Part shown: positions 46,511 through 58,545 of the stretch, piece by piece
Layout: every line of letters begins with the position of its first letter
How positions within the stretch are numbered: the stretch's first letter is position 1
Origin: Leptidea sinapis
Lineage: Eukaryota; Arthropoda; Insecta; Lepidoptera; Pieridae
Direction: 5' to 3'
NCBI RefSeq assembly: GCF_905404315.1
Contig: NC_066288.1
Coordinates: 9,820,501-9,884,500 of the forward strand
Length of the DNA: 64,000 bases
Made by a program: the position numbers and the translations under genes
The notes under the pieces: generated by a model
The model's input: the letters and a program-made list of their open reading frames with translations, nothing else
What the model was told of the DNA's origin: nothing
Databases searched by the model: none

Positions 46511-49500
46511 CAGATAGATTAATAGAAAAATTTAAAATATGATAGTTGTATTAATTAATTTAATACAGAAAATAAAACACCAATCAGTATAATGAAATGG
46601 AGGAGATCAATAAATAAGAACAACAGAGAAAGTCAAGAACCTGATAGGCTTGTCCTGTAAGAAATATGTCTCTTTTTTATTGTTAAAATAATTTTCTTTT
46701 ATCATTTTAAAATTAAATATATAGTATCTCACTTATTTATCATAGATACAAAAAATACCAACGCTGCTCAAAAGATGAGGTTATATCGTCAGCGAGAAAA
46801 AAAAAATAATAGCTAAAAATCTAACAATACTCCTAGCTCTCCAATTGGTGAGTGTCAACTACCGAGTAGGTCAATATGCATCATTTTGTAATTCGCACGG
46901 TTATCCGAGTGAGTCAATATGAAGCACTTGAAATATGATACCACTAATTCGAACTCAGGTTTTAAAGCGTTGTTGCGAAGTGCTATTTTGCTTTGAACTT
47001 ATAATAGAATGATGACGAATAATGTAGGTATAGTTTTGAATAGGTAGATTCGAACACTCTATACAAAAGCTTACATAAAATTGCGCGGGAACGTAACAGA
47101 ACTGTTGCCGTACGCCATATTGAGTAGTTAAAAATAATGCAATGAGTCATTAACCAATGTAGGTATATGTTTAATGATATACATGATTATTTTTGTCTTT
47201 CAACTGCTTACGAATAATTATCTACTAATTATATCCCTACTAATATTATAAATGTGAATGGAAGTTTGTTTGTTACGCTTTCACGCCTAAGCCACCGAAC
47301 CGATTTTGATAAAATTTAGTATAGAGATAGACTAGAGCTTAAAAAAGGGCATAGGCTACCTTTTATTGAAAAAAATAAATAAAAGTAGGGGTTGAAATAT
47401 GTAGTATGGAAATTCGTCGTTATCGAAGATAAAACCATGAAACTTTGTATTTAGGCACTCGATAAGAAATAATTTATAAACATTGTTCGAGAAACTTTGT
47501 TTTGAAACTATGACCTACATGGGGATGAAATAGGAGATTAAGATTAAGGTCACAGGGAAGTACTATTAAAGAGATTGTCCACAATGACAAGGGATATGCG
47601 CGGTATGATAGAAGAGCGCTGCCAGCAGTGGGAAGAGCAGTTTGTATGTGTATTATTTGAAAAGTATCCTAAAAGATAAAAAAAATTGCCCATTGTAACT
47701 ATTCAATGCGGAAGAAGTCGTGGGTAAAAGCTAGTATAATAATATAATTATATGTAAGGAGAAATTTAAGATAAACATTGCGGTAAAGATTATTAAAGTA
47801 TTTAATTATAAGAAATGTTCTAAATTGTACAATATGGTACAGTGAAGTAGAGAAATTAATTTAATTTTATTATTATTAAGAAAAGAGGCCACTTATTTTT
47901 GTGCCCGTTTTTCTTAAGTCCGAGTCTGAAGTTATTTTCATCCATGTAAAAAAAAACAATTAAATTCGAATATAGAAGGTAATTTGAAAACAACCAACTT
48001 TTGTAATATTTTTTACGTACCAAATATACGAGTATTTGTGTTTGATGACCACCTAATTTTATTTCTTGGCATTGAGTAAAGTCTTCGTCTTAACAAATGT
48101 AGTCTATAATATATCAGGTTCCTACCTACATTTATATCAAGCATGCGCTGAGCCCAGCCATAAACTCAATTAACATGGTCGCGTTCCTAAAAAGACTTTA
48201 ATCTTCGTTGGTTTTCCATCTATCCATTCAGCCCATCATTTAAGGGAAGGCTTTTATATAGATAGTCATTTGTGCAGTTCAACAACGTTATTATGATACC
48301 TACGAGTAAGCGACAAAATTATTCAAGGTAGCTTCATTGACTCTGTCTAAAATATCGCTTAGCTCTGTCGCAGGGAGGTGTCACGCGAGAAGGCATTAAT
48401 GTCGTAATGACGTAAATCGAGCCACAGTTTTGTTTCTCGGTAACCCTCCTCCCCCCCCCCGCGCCACTCCGGCCCGACCAGCACTCCGTTCCTTATCATG
48501 TTACCGCCTTTAATCATTGCAGATGTAATCGAGAGCGTTCTCTAACGAACGAAATCAATAGATCTGTAATCAATACGGCTCTAAATTGAGAACCAAATAG
48601 AAAATGTGATCGGTAAAATGTTAGGCAACATTGAGAATAAGCAACCCTATGCGTTGAGCTGACTGTAACTCAGCATCTGTGGTACTCCTCGTTCACACAT
48701 TACAATATTAGCAGATTAGGTATGGGAGGTTAAATTAAAAGTATATAATACCGTAACCACATTATTAGAGAAACATTGATGTATTTTAATTTCTATGAGA
48801 ATTAATGTCTGGCCTTGTCATATAAGAGGAATGTTACACTGTATGACTTGGATGTTTAAGACCTATTGAATCATCAAATAGGTATAAATCACATCGCTTC
48901 TGTTGAAATTCTTTTCTTAAATCAAAGTAATATTGACTACATAATTTAATATTAATAGATAATTCAGATAAAATATAAATAGGTCAAATCGTCTACTTGC
49001 TTTCATTCATAATTAAATTAATCGTTAACGATTAATGTTCTTATATTATTTATTTAAATAAATATTTTTAAACTGTCTTATAATTATATATTATAAATCA
49101 ATAATGAACTATATAACTATGTTTTTATCGATATTCAATACAACCACTATGTGACTTGTAGCATTTCAATCAAAATTCACTTGCGACAAAAGAGGTGTGT
49201 TCAAAATAGGATATAATATAACTTATTTAAAATTAAAAACAACCTATTGAATTCTGTATTATATTTTAGCACTATCCCTGTCCCATTTTAATAATAATAA
49301 TACATCTTTACTTCAGGCGTAAAATCCCTTATCACAATATTTAGTAGTAAAAATAAATAAAATAAAAATAAATACATTAGATTATATCAATCATAAAAAC
49401 ATCGACATTTATTTGCGATTTTTAGAATGATGCACGCGAGTCCAACGATCGAAAGTGAAGCAGTTCATGCGAGTTCATGTTCATATAAGTATCTAACTAT

Positions 49501-49719
49501 CTTTGTGTAAAGGAATATTCCTTTAATTAAAAAATTTTAAATTAAAATGGAATTCAAATATTTGAACGCGATATTCGATCCCTTCAAAACGTCGGATTAA
49601 ATTGAACTGGTTAAGCATTCAGATTAATATTTTTTAAGTCTGCCCCATTTCCAACTCGTGAACGGGCGCTGCTTGTGGTGCCAAGTCGACCTGATATAGT
49701 TAATAAATCGTTGTATTTG
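46511..49719. other. Intergenic, mostly featureless
   Basis: No gene recognised. 47234-47735 resembles the dispersed TACTAATATTATAAATGTGAA... element and ends in AAAGCTAGTA. A run of ten or more C occurs near 48452. Confidence 0.45.
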
Positions 49720-50040
49720 TTGGATGCAGTTACTAATGTGACAGTAATCACGACCATCAGTTCACGAAGCATCCTTACATAAACAATGAGCTCAAGCCCT
49801 AAAGGTCATAAAGATGCATCCAATATGCGATAATTTAAATTTATACAGTTTATTTCCTTTCATTAAATACCTTACAAACAAATTTGTTATGTATATTACA
49901 GCCATTTTAAAAAACTCTATTTGATAAAAACAGTGGCCGTTGAGTTTCTTGTATGTTGTTCACACGAGCTCATCGTTTTACGAACATATGGTAAATTCAG
50001 TAATTTAAAAGAAATATTTGAAAATCTCCAAGTGTATGTG
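49720..50040 (-). repeat. Left arm of a large inverted repeat pair
   Basis: Matches the reverse complement of 51925-52250 over about 320 bases with substitutions and small gaps. Shared words include cacgaagcatccttac, cctaaaggt, gatgcatccaatat, gttgagtttcttgtatgtt and tggtaaattcagtaatttaaaa. The right copy reads like the 3' UTR of a LINE (TTTATTCAAATAGGCTT). Confidence 0.75.
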
Positions 50041-50199
50041 TTTATTTATTACTAGTTGTGAAAAAAATATTATTATAAAATATTATTTATAAAGTTTAGA
50101 AATTATCTGACGTTTGTGACATTCTTTAATATTCATTGAGAAGGTGCTAATATAATCTTCAATTTCTATGTCTCAATTATTTTATTTAACTCACTTTTT

Positions 50200-50720
50200 T
50201 ACCAGGGGACCAGTGACACACGTGGCTGGCCCTTTGCCATTGCTGCTATCTCACCAACAACCTACACAACACTCTATGGATAAAATATGTCTCAAGCTGT
50301 AGACAGTCGAAAGAAGCGATTCTGGCACTATCGCCCAAACAGACACGTCGGCTTATCAGCCTAAACAGACACGATATCCAAATCATGGTGAGCACCTTTT
50401 CAATATTGGCGTAACAGACAGTACTAAGTGCAGAGGCTGTCTAGCCGAGGACGAAACGGTCACTCATGTAATCCTGGATTGTGCAGGAGTGGCCAACCAA
50501 CGGGCAAAAATCTTAGTGAATATGAGGTGTCTCCGAAGAAATCTGCGAACACCCCAATGTTCTGAAGTTCTGGAAGGATCTGGGCTGGTTGGAATGACTG
50601 GCCAACACTGCACGCAAAATGGACCCAAATAAGTTTAAGTGGCCTTATCGCGGAAACAGGAGCTCTTTTACCATATCATACCAATAATGTAAATACTTAA
50701 ATCTTAAATAAGGGTCGATA
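50200..50720 (+). pseudogene. LINE C-terminal fragment with zinc-knuckle region
   Basis: The plus strand gives HLFNIGVTDSTKCRGCLAED, ETVTHVILDCAGVANQRAKI and LVNMRCLRRNLRTPQCSEVL, a CxxC...H...C pattern found after the RNase H domain of R1/I-type LINEs. Upstream coding (PNRHVGLSA) is in other frames. A putative 3' UTR follows. Confidence 0.65.
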
Positions 50721-51536
50721 ATAAATATATATATCTTCTTGCCAATGCAAGGGGGGCTTGCCTATGTCACGGTTTCCACATGGGCACCTTCCATGCGCAC
50801 AACTTTCTTTACTAATTTTAAACATTTATTTTAATTGTTACAGTTTTGAGACTTATAACAATTATTTATAACGTAGAACAAAGATGGTTAAGGAAAACAT
50901 GATGTACTATAATATCATAAGATACTTTTGATAATCCAACTGGTGATTCAACCATCAGCTGTGGGAGAGTACCGACAATAAGAGAAGCTATAAACTCTTG
51001 CTCCATCATCTCCGTCAACTATAATTATGACCAAGTTATTATTTGTTACGTATTTCTGCAGATAATTACCTGTTGGTCGCACCTACTCAATCAACTCAAC
51101 AGACCACATCACAAACGGCCGACGGATGTTTAGATATTTTTTTCAATTTATGTAACTAAATATGAAGACAAGGTTGTGTACAGACAGAAATTGTGTGTCC
51201 GATGAAGACAATGTTGAAGACTGGTCTTCCTATTATTTATAAAATAAGTAAAAATTTGCAGTTACGGCCAATAAGTAAGAAGCCACTATAGATATGTAGA
51301 TAGACACAAAGAAAAATTATTTAAAAGATTAATGAACATTAATAATGATAATGAATGACGTGTTCACACACGCGCAATGTCTTAAAAAGATCTTCCTATA
51401 ATTCCCAGTACTCCTTGTCCCTGTCTGTTTCTCTCAAGAACGAATGAGCTTTAGCGGTTTTCTTTTACGTCATGGTGATCTAGGAGCGGGTAGTTGGTTG
51501 CGCTGGTTTGTTTGTTTGTCCTAATAAAGCTCATCC
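50721..51536. other. Intergenic, nothing recognised
   Basis: A+T-rich sequence without open frames of note or evident repeats. Confidence 0.4.
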
Positions 51537-51819
51537 TACTAATATTATAAATGTGAAAGTTTGTATGTCTGGATGTATGTTTGAACTTCTTTAATGCAAG
51601 ATCTACTGAATAGATTTTGATGAAACTTTACAACAATATAGCTTACACACCAGAATAACAAATAGGCTATAATTTATAAAACTATAGTGTGAATTATACA
51701 AAATATAAAAGAAGTGTGATTGTTACTAATGAATACAACTAGCGCCATCTCTTATCAACTAGCAAGGAAAAGATCAATACAATTTCTATGGCAAAACAAC
51801 GTTTGCCGGGTCAGCTAGT
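51537..51819 (+). repeat. Small dispersed element ending GGGTCAGCTAGT
   Basis: Begins TACTAATATTATAAATGTGAAAG and ends CGTTTGCCGGGTCAGCTAGT, the same end as four elements at 56.4-58.3 kb. The body differs. The CTAG/T end is compatible with non-autonomous Helitrons, but I see no clear terminal hairpin; the class is open. Confidence 0.6.
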
Positions 51820-51924
51820 ATATACATATAATAGAATGGATTCGTTGTACTTGTATTGTGTTGCGACTTTCAAAGTTAAATAAACTTTATTCAAATAGGC
51901 TTAAAGTAAGCACTTTGAATCGTC

Positions 51925-52250
51925 ATTATAAATACTTATCTATTTTAAATTACTGAATTTACCATCAGCTCGTGAGAAGAACATACAAGAAACTTAACGG
52001 CTACTCTTTTATATCATTGGTAGTGATATACATAAACAAATTAGTTTGTAAGGTGCTGCATATAATATAAATCATTTTCAAAGTTAAAAAGGGTTTAGTA
52101 AATATTTCATAAAAAATTTACTTTTTGAATTTAAATTATATATTGGATGCATCAACCTTTAGGTCCCATCTTGAATTAATTGTTTAGTAAGGATGCTTCG
52201 TGAACACGATGGTCGTAATATGATGTCATAATTAATAATCGCATCCCACA
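51925..52250 (+). repeat. Right arm of the large inverted repeat pair
   Basis: Reverse-complement partner of 49720-50040. It is preceded by TTTATTCAAATAGGCTTAAAGTAAG, which looks like the 3' UTR of a LINE. Confidence 0.75.
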
Positions 52251-52439
52251 AATGCAGAGTTCAGGTTAACTCTCTTCCATTCATCAGCGGATAGGACCTA
52301 CTTACTTTACGAGGAGGTACCTAAGAAAAGATAAAATAGACCAACGATATGAATAGAGGGATGGCCCAGGATAATATTTTGTAATTGTGTATGTGGTCTG
52401 TACACAACTAACACTGGTTTTTCCGCCACCTGCCCAGCC

Positions 52440-52975
52440 ACCTGCCCGCACCTGCATAACACTCCTCGTGGTCAAAGCTGTGACCGCTTAAATCCACAGT
52501 CTACAGTATTATTCCCACTGTGCTCGGCCCCCTCCCTCACCCGCAGAACACTCCTCGTGGTCAAAGCTGTAACCCGATAACTCCACAGTCCACAGTATTA
52601 TTCCCACTGTGCCCGGCCACCTCCATCACCCGCAAAACACTCCTCGTGGTCAAAGCTGTGACCGCTTAACTCCACAGTCCACATTCCCACTGTGCCCGGC
52701 CACCTCCCTCACCCGCAGAACACTCCTCGTGGTCAAAGCTGTGACCGCTTAACTCCACAGTCCACAGTATTATTCCCACTGTGCCCGGCCACCTCCCTCA
52801 CCTGCAGAACACTCCTCGTGGTCAAAGCTGTGGCCGCTTAACTCCACAGTCCACAGTATTATTCCCACTGTGCCCGGCCACCTACCCGCACCCGCAGAAA
52901 ACTCCTCGTGGTCAAAGCTATGGCCGCCTTACACCACAGTCCACACTATTATTCCCACCGTGCCCAAAGCCTACA
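52440..52975. repeat. 89-bp GC-rich minisatellite, six units
   Basis: CTCCTCGTGGTCAAAGCTGT recurs at 52462, 52551, 52640, 52723, 52812 and 52902: spacing 89, 89, 83, 89 and 90. One unit lacks six bases of CAGTATTATTCCC. The units also share CCACAGTCCACAG and CACTGTGCCCGGCCACCTCC. Apparent open frames run through it only because the units lack stops; a period of 89 changes frame each unit, so it is not coding. Confidence 0.95.
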
Positions 52976-53059
52976 CTCTAGGCCAAATTCGTACGCAAAC
53001 ACTTAGTCGCCATTTTGAAAGAGGTGGCGAATCAAATAATGGAGAAATAATTTAATCAG

Positions 53060-53330
53060 GAGAGTTATCGTTTTATTTGACTCTTACGTTTTTGTGCTAG
53101 GGTGGATTTTTGTGTGCGGTTTGGAGAGAGGGGAGAAAAAAATGTGTGAGCGTGTGTGCGGCACTTGAGCACCCCCCCTCCCTCTGGGGCTCCGCCGCCC
53201 CTCGTCGCTCCTTGCGGCTGCAAATTGGATTGAATTGCATAATTCGTTGGAGCTGTGCCGTGCCATGAGCCGCCTCGTAAACCACGCCGCATCCCGCACC
53301 CCGCACTTCGCACAATAACAGACATTGTAA
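53060..53330. other. GC-rich, CpG-containing segment after the minisatellite
   Basis: Base composition stands out from both flanks. Open frames on the minus strand carry no recognisable domain. It could be a promoter or first-exon region of a gene outside the window, but no splice structure can be supported. Confidence 0.3.
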
Positions 53331-53828
53331 CTTATGTCGCAACTCTTTCGTATTAAGTATAATTTTTCTGCTTGTAATTTATATAATTTAAAGTACTGTA
53401 CTGTTTCTATTGTTAAACATAGGTAATATAGGTAGATTAATGATTATTATTTTCTTATCAATTAATTTCATCAAATTGGTATTCAATTTAGAATACTATA
53501 TTAATTAAAAATTATTTAAATCAGCTGTTTTTGCTTCGTTCATTGCACGCCGTGTCACTCCGTAAACTCGCCTGATGAAAGTTTATGATTAGGGTTTTAT
53601 TTTAATTCAAATTAGCCAAACACTAGTCACACCTTTAGTAAACCTTTTCACATGCATACGATTGCCGTTCAAATGGCACGACTCCGTCCCGTGCAAGCTC
53701 TTTCACAAGTACACAGTTTACGCACGGTATACGGGCCAGTGGCGGTGGGGAGTGGTCGCAGTCTTATCCAGGTGTTAGACTGAAGACGTCACCATTTTGC
53801 GCTCGTGTTCATGTGAACGAGGCTTTAC

Positions 53829-53985
53829 ATTTAAGATGTTAAGTCTGATTTGCTCAGTAATTTCACGAGTTACGGCGCCCTTCAGACCGAAACACTGTAA
53901 TGTTTGCACATTGTGCAAGGCGCCGGCCGTTGTGGTACCCATAATCTAGCCGGCTTCCTGTGCAAAGGAGCCTCCCACTGCTAAT
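53829..53985 (+). repeat. Dispersed repeat family S, copy 1
   Basis: Shares aagatgttaagtctgatttg, gttgtggtacccataatcta and gtgcaaaggagcctcccact with 55905-56185. It is shorter at its 5' side. Confidence 0.75.
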
Positions 53986-54293
53986 CCACGTACCATGTGA
54001 AAGCTATCATTCTAGCTCTTACATTTCTACTTAACACGTACACACGATATTGACATCAACGTGCCGACGGCGCTCGATACGTTAGCACTTAGCTGCGTTA
54101 TTTCAGTTATTGTTAGTACTTATTTTCATTTGATGAAATTACGTATATTTTTCACAGGTTTTCACAAGCAATGATTTTCGATGGTCTCGTGTCAAACTTT
54201 ATAATATAACCTATTATACCCTAGTTTTGTCATATTTATGGATTAGACAACATTACTAGCTTGTTGTGCTCTACCCCAGATATATCCCCGTGA

Positions 54294-54329
54294 CCACGTT
54301 GATATAAACGTATATGTCAACGTGGTGAT
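54294..54329. repeat. Short palindrome
   Basis: GACCACGTTGATATA and TATATGTCAACGTGGT form inverted arms around AACG, with one bulged base. Could form a hairpin in RNA. No function assigned. Confidence 0.6.
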
Positions 54330-54742
54330 GTAGTGGTTGCATTGATTATCGATAAAAATAAAGTTGTGTAGTTCATTACTGAATTACTTATGTTCATTTC
54401 TAAATTGTGATGAATTATGAGACGATTAAATACATTTATTTGATCAATTAATATTAGATATTAATAATTTGATGATGATTGAAAGCAAGTAAAACGATTT
54501 GACCTATTAATAGGGGTTAAGGTATGAAATTGCCATTTTATTGTAATAGGTACTTCGAATTGACATAGAACCTTCATGGTTTGAGATTATTTACTGAAAC
54601 ATTTCGCACATGGTACCTGTACAGTTCTTCTTTTAAAAATGCGCAACATTCGATTATCGACTTTCAGTTGTTTTTTATTTTATTCAGTTTAGACAAGATA
54701 GATGTCTTATACTTCGAAAATTCGAGTGATTTTAAGTGTGAG

Positions 54743-55012
54743 TCGGGCTCCAATTCAGGTTAGAAGAATAATAATTGAAATTAATAATCAAAAAAAAATT
54801 TGATTAATTGGATAAAATTGAATACTTTGAATATTTTTATTAAATGAAAATGGTAAAATAATTAGAATAAGAATTGATATAATTAAGGCAATTACTCCTC
54901 CTAATTTATTAGGGATAGATCGTAAAATGGCGTAAGCAAATAAAAAATATCATTCAGGTTGAATATGAATAGGTGTAACTAAAGGATTAGCAGGGATAAA
55001 ATTATCTGGGTC
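54743..55012 (-). pseudogene. CYTB: Nuclear copy of mitochondrial cytochrome b (NUMT)
   Basis: The minus strand, read with the invertebrate mitochondrial code, is open for exactly 90 codons: DPDNFIPANPLVTPIHIQPE, WYFLFAYAILRSIPNKLGGV, ending IIILLTWIGAR. These are the C-terminal transmembrane part of cytochrome b of respiratory complex III. Three TGA codons stand where Trp is conserved (PEWYF, FFWLL, LTWIG) and ATA stands for Met. Under the nuclear code it could not be translated. There is no frameshift or other lesion, pointing to recent transfer. It sits inside a mariner element. Confidence 0.95.
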
Positions 55013-55084
55013 CCAGTTAAACTATCTAGGAATTAGCGGCATGGTTTAACGTTACCATACCAACAATACCGACTCATTTGCGTC

Positions 55085-55732
55085 AAAAATGATTCACGAT
55101 TTGACTGATCTGCAGAAAGAAACGCGTCTTGAAACTTTTGTTGCCTTGTTGAATCAGTAATGAATTGTGACAAGCGATGAAAAGTGCTTTCTTTACGATA
55201 ACCGTAAGAGAAAAATGCAATGGCTGACCCCAGGTCAAACGCCGATAACAGTGTCTTACAGCGAAGCTTACCAATAAAAAGGTAATGGTAACTGTTTGGT
55301 GGCCTCAGCATAATGTTATTCACTATAGCTTTCTCCGATTCGGTCAAGCAATAACGGCAAGTGTTTACTGTGCCGAACTCCGAACAATGATTGCAAAACT
55401 AGCAGTGAAACAGCTCGAGTCATGAATCGATCTTCACCACTATTGCTCCATGATATCGCGAGACCTCATACAGCACGAGCAACCGTTTTAACTCTACAAG
55501 AACTGCAATTAGAAACCTTTCGTCACCCTCCACCAACGGACTACAATTTTTATCGTGATTTTCTACGTACTAAAAAGTTTTCTTCTCACGAGGCAGTACA
55601 GAATGCTTTCACATAGTTTGGCGCATCTAAATCACCACAGTTGTATCGTAAAAGCATAAATGACCGTCCTATTGGATGGCAGCAATTAATAGATAATAAT
55701 GATAATTATTTTGATTAAATAAATATGTTAAA
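55085..55732 (+). pseudogene. Mariner transposase, C-terminal half, broken
   Basis: Plus-strand pieces HDLTDLQKETRLETFVALLN, IVTSDEKCFLYDNRKRKMQW, then LLLHDIARPHTARATVLTLQ and TDYNFYRDFLRTKKFSSHEA. The first two catalytic Asp (TSDE, LLHD) are present. The third (PTDY) follows after only 28 residues instead of 34, so about six residues around YSPDLAP are deleted. There are several stops. Orientation agrees with the flanking TIRs. Confidence 0.85.
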
Positions 55733-55904
55733 TTTAAAAAAAAACGAAATTCAATTCTTTTGTACAAATCGGCAATTTCATACCTTAACCCCTAATGAAA
55801 TATGAAATGTTAAGCGTAATTATAACAACGAAAACACAGAAATAGAAGTGATATACTTACAATAGCTACTTTTTCTTGATGAAAATAAGGCTCGAGACGA
55901 ACAG

Positions 55905-56185
55905 GACGTTCAGCTGATGGTAATAGATACGCCCTGCCCATTACAATGCAGTGCCGCTCAAAATGCTTGAAAAACCCAAAATCTCGGAACGGCACTACAA
56001 GTGCGCTCGTCACCTTGAGACATAAGATGTTAAGTCTCATTTGCCCAGTAATTTCACTAGCTATGGCGCCCTTCGCACCGAAACATAGTAATGATTACAC
56101 ATTAGTGCTTCACGGCATTAATAGGCGCCGTTGTGGTACCCATAATCTAGCCGGCATCCTGTGCAAAGGAGCCTCCCACTGGTAA
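55905..56185 (+). repeat. Dispersed repeat family S, copy 2 (longest)
   Basis: Starts near GACGTTCAGCTGATGGTAAT and ends AGGAGCCTCCCACTGGTAAA. Shorter relatives are at 53829 and 59938. Non-coding; I associate it with Lepidoptera. Confidence 0.8.
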
Positions 56186-56404
56186 ATTGTTATTTACTTA
56201 TATTTATTATTAATTTACACTAATTTCAACGACCACACACAATATAGTCAATTCTATTTAAGACGGTAGATAGAATCTAGTAAATTGAGTGCGACAAATG
56301 AAACTTCATTACTTTCAACTATTATTACTTTTAAAATAATTCATTTCATTTCGTGCTTTGTAATAAGCTGTGACCTGCTTCAAATACAAATTAATTGAAA
56401 CTTT

Positions 56405-56700
56405 AGTATATCTATTATAATTCTCGTGTCCCGGTGTTTGTAACCAAACTCCTCCGAAAGGGCTTGACCAATTCTCATGAAATTTTGAGTGCATATTGGG
56501 TAGGTCATTAAAATTAGTAAATTATAAGGGTGGTCCACGCCAAATTTTATTTTTATTTTTTTTGTAATTTTTTTTAAATTTGTTTGATTATGAGTCAGCA
56601 TTAAAAATACATACAACTTCAAATTTTCATCCATCTACGATCAACACTTTTGTATCGCGATTTTAATATCGGCAATACAACGTTTGCTGGGTCAGCTAGT
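56405..56700 (+). repeat. GGGTCAGCTAGT element, copy 1 of a head-to-tail row
   Basis: Begins near attctcgtgtcccggtgttt and ends caatacaacgtttgctgggt followed by CAGCTAGT. The next copy starts directly after it. Confidence 0.8.
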
Positions 56701-57174
56701 CTAATATATAAAATTCTCGTGTCCCGGTGTTTGTAACCAAACTCCTCCGAAGCGGCTGAACCGACTTGTATGAAATTTTGTGTGCATATCGGGTAGGTTT
56801 GAGAATCGGCCAACATCTATTTTTCATTTCCGTATATGACAGGAGTGACCCACCTCAAAATATATTTTTTTTTGACAATTTTTTTATTTTTTAATTTTAG
56901 ATTCCGTTTTAAAAAATACATACAACTTCAAATTTTCACTTTTCAACGATCAACACCTATTTTTGTATCACGATTTTTATATTATTCTGTTCTATCCACA
57001 GATCCCTAATTTGCAAGATGGCAATCGAACACAATACATACGATAAATTTTATGACAGATATATTTGGTTCGTCTGAGAATCGGTTGTCATCTATTTTTT
57101 AAGCCCCGAGAATTTTAATTATTGATTTTTTTTTTACTTTACGTGGCAATACTAGGTTTGCTGGGTTAGCTAGT
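56701..57174 (+). repeat. GGGTCAGCTAGT element, copy 2
   Basis: Its first 120 bases are nearly the same as copy 1 (CTCGTGTCCCGGTGTTTGTA, AACTCCTCCGAAGCGGCTGA); it ends TTTGCTGGGTTAGCTAGT. The interior is longer. Confidence 0.75.
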
Positions 57175-57264
57175 ATTGCCATATATATAATAAATATAGT
57201 CTTGTTTATAGAAATTATTGTATAATGATCTTTCTCATTTTATTTATGAAATCTTATTATCTAT

Positions 57265-57611
57265 ATATTATATATAAATGATTTGCTGTTCGTTAGTCTC
57301 GCTAAAACACGAGAACGGCTGGACCGATTTAGCTAATTTTGATCTTGAATTATTTGTGGAAGTCTAGAGAAGGTTTAAAAGGTGAATAAATATGAAAATG
57401 TTCGCAATTAAAAAAAAAACAACAATTTTGTTTTTCCTTTGATGTGTCCCCTGTCGTTCAAATTGAAAGAATAGTTTAAATTGAATAACTAATTAGAATC
57501 TTTGTATCTTTCTAACTTTCTCAGGAGGTAAGAAACAAACATAATTTTAACTATAGTTGGTAGAATGATGTTAACTATGATGGCAATACAACGTTTGCTG
57601 GGTCAGCTAGT
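57265..57611 (+). repeat. GGGTCAGCTAGT element, copy 3
   Basis: The start is diverged (CTCGCTAAAACACGAGAACG, GCTGGACCGATT); the end GGCAATACAACGTTTGCTGG-GTCAGCTAGT is identical to copy 1. Confidence 0.65.
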
Positions 57612-57882
57612 ATTTCATAAAAATCGACACCTTTTTGCTGCTAGTGATACGTATAGCTACGACACGAGAAACAAGGACTTACTTTCCTACAGATATTCGC
57701 AGTGACCATAGAATACACAACACTTTAGGGTAATTGTATTATAACGTCCCGGCCGGCGTATGTTCACAGTTCACACAGCCCCTAAATAAATACGTTAGTT
57801 GTATAGTAAATATTATTATTATTCAAATGTAGATTATGTTAACAATGAAGCAGTCTGGGACTCTTAATATATATTAATATAT

Positions 57883-58252
57883 AATCTTAATATATATAAA
57901 TTACGTGACACGTTGTTTGTCCGCGATGGACTCCTAAACTAATGAACGGATTTTAATGGGGATTACTTCATGGAGTGCAGTTTGGTCGAACTTGAGAGAT
58001 AGGATAGTTTTTATTTCGATTTGGGACCCAAAGCTATTTTTATTTTCAATATTTGTTTTGTATGGACATATTTTCTATGAGAGAATTTAGTGACGCACGT
58101 TTTGACAGTTCCACAGTGAAACAATTTCATTATAACAACAAGGAGCATACGTTACGAAATAATTCTTGATGTTTTGAAATATTATTGGTAAATTCCTATA
58201 AAACAGTATTTTTTTCATTATGTATAGAACAACGTCTGTCGGGTCAGCTAGT
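57883..58252 (+). repeat. GGGTCAGCTAGT element, copy 4
   Basis: Begins TATATATAAATTACGTGACACG and ends AACAACGTCTGTCGGGTCAG-CTAGT. The interior is unrelated to copies 1-3. Confidence 0.6.
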
Positions 58253-58545
58253 ATTATATATGTTTGTCTTAAGCAATTACTAAAATACATTTCAACTGTG
58301 TTATATATGTTAGGATATATTTTCATTAATGACTGTACTACTGTAGGTAATACCTCAAATACTATTTGGTTTACAAAAATGAGTTTTATGCAAATATGAA
58401 TCTCTTTGGTTGCCTTAAATTAAAAAATAAAACAATTGAAAATAAAAAGTTTTCCGAATTTGGTTATTGAAAAGTTAATTTATTAACGCAAAGATTTGAA
58501 TTGTTTTGTTTTATTTTATGTTAAAGTCTGATATTTTTCTCGTTA

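Larger units (their letters stand above)
54513..55792 (+). mobile_element. Mariner element with TIRs, interrupted by mitochondrial DNA
   Basis: The ends 54513-54534 and 55771-55792 are perfect 22-bp inverted repeats (GGGGTTAAGG...AATTGCC). Both sides are flanked by TA target duplications (54511-54512, 55793-55794). Total length is 1280 bp, normal for mariner. The 3' half carries transposase remnants. The 5' half lacks recognisable transposase and instead contains the cytochrome b segment 54743-55012. Confidence 0.92.

Noticed and set aside
52781..53055. Overlapping open frames through the 89-bp repeats
   Set aside because: They exist because the repeat unit lacks stops; an 89-bp period shifts frame each unit, so no consistent protein repeat is made.
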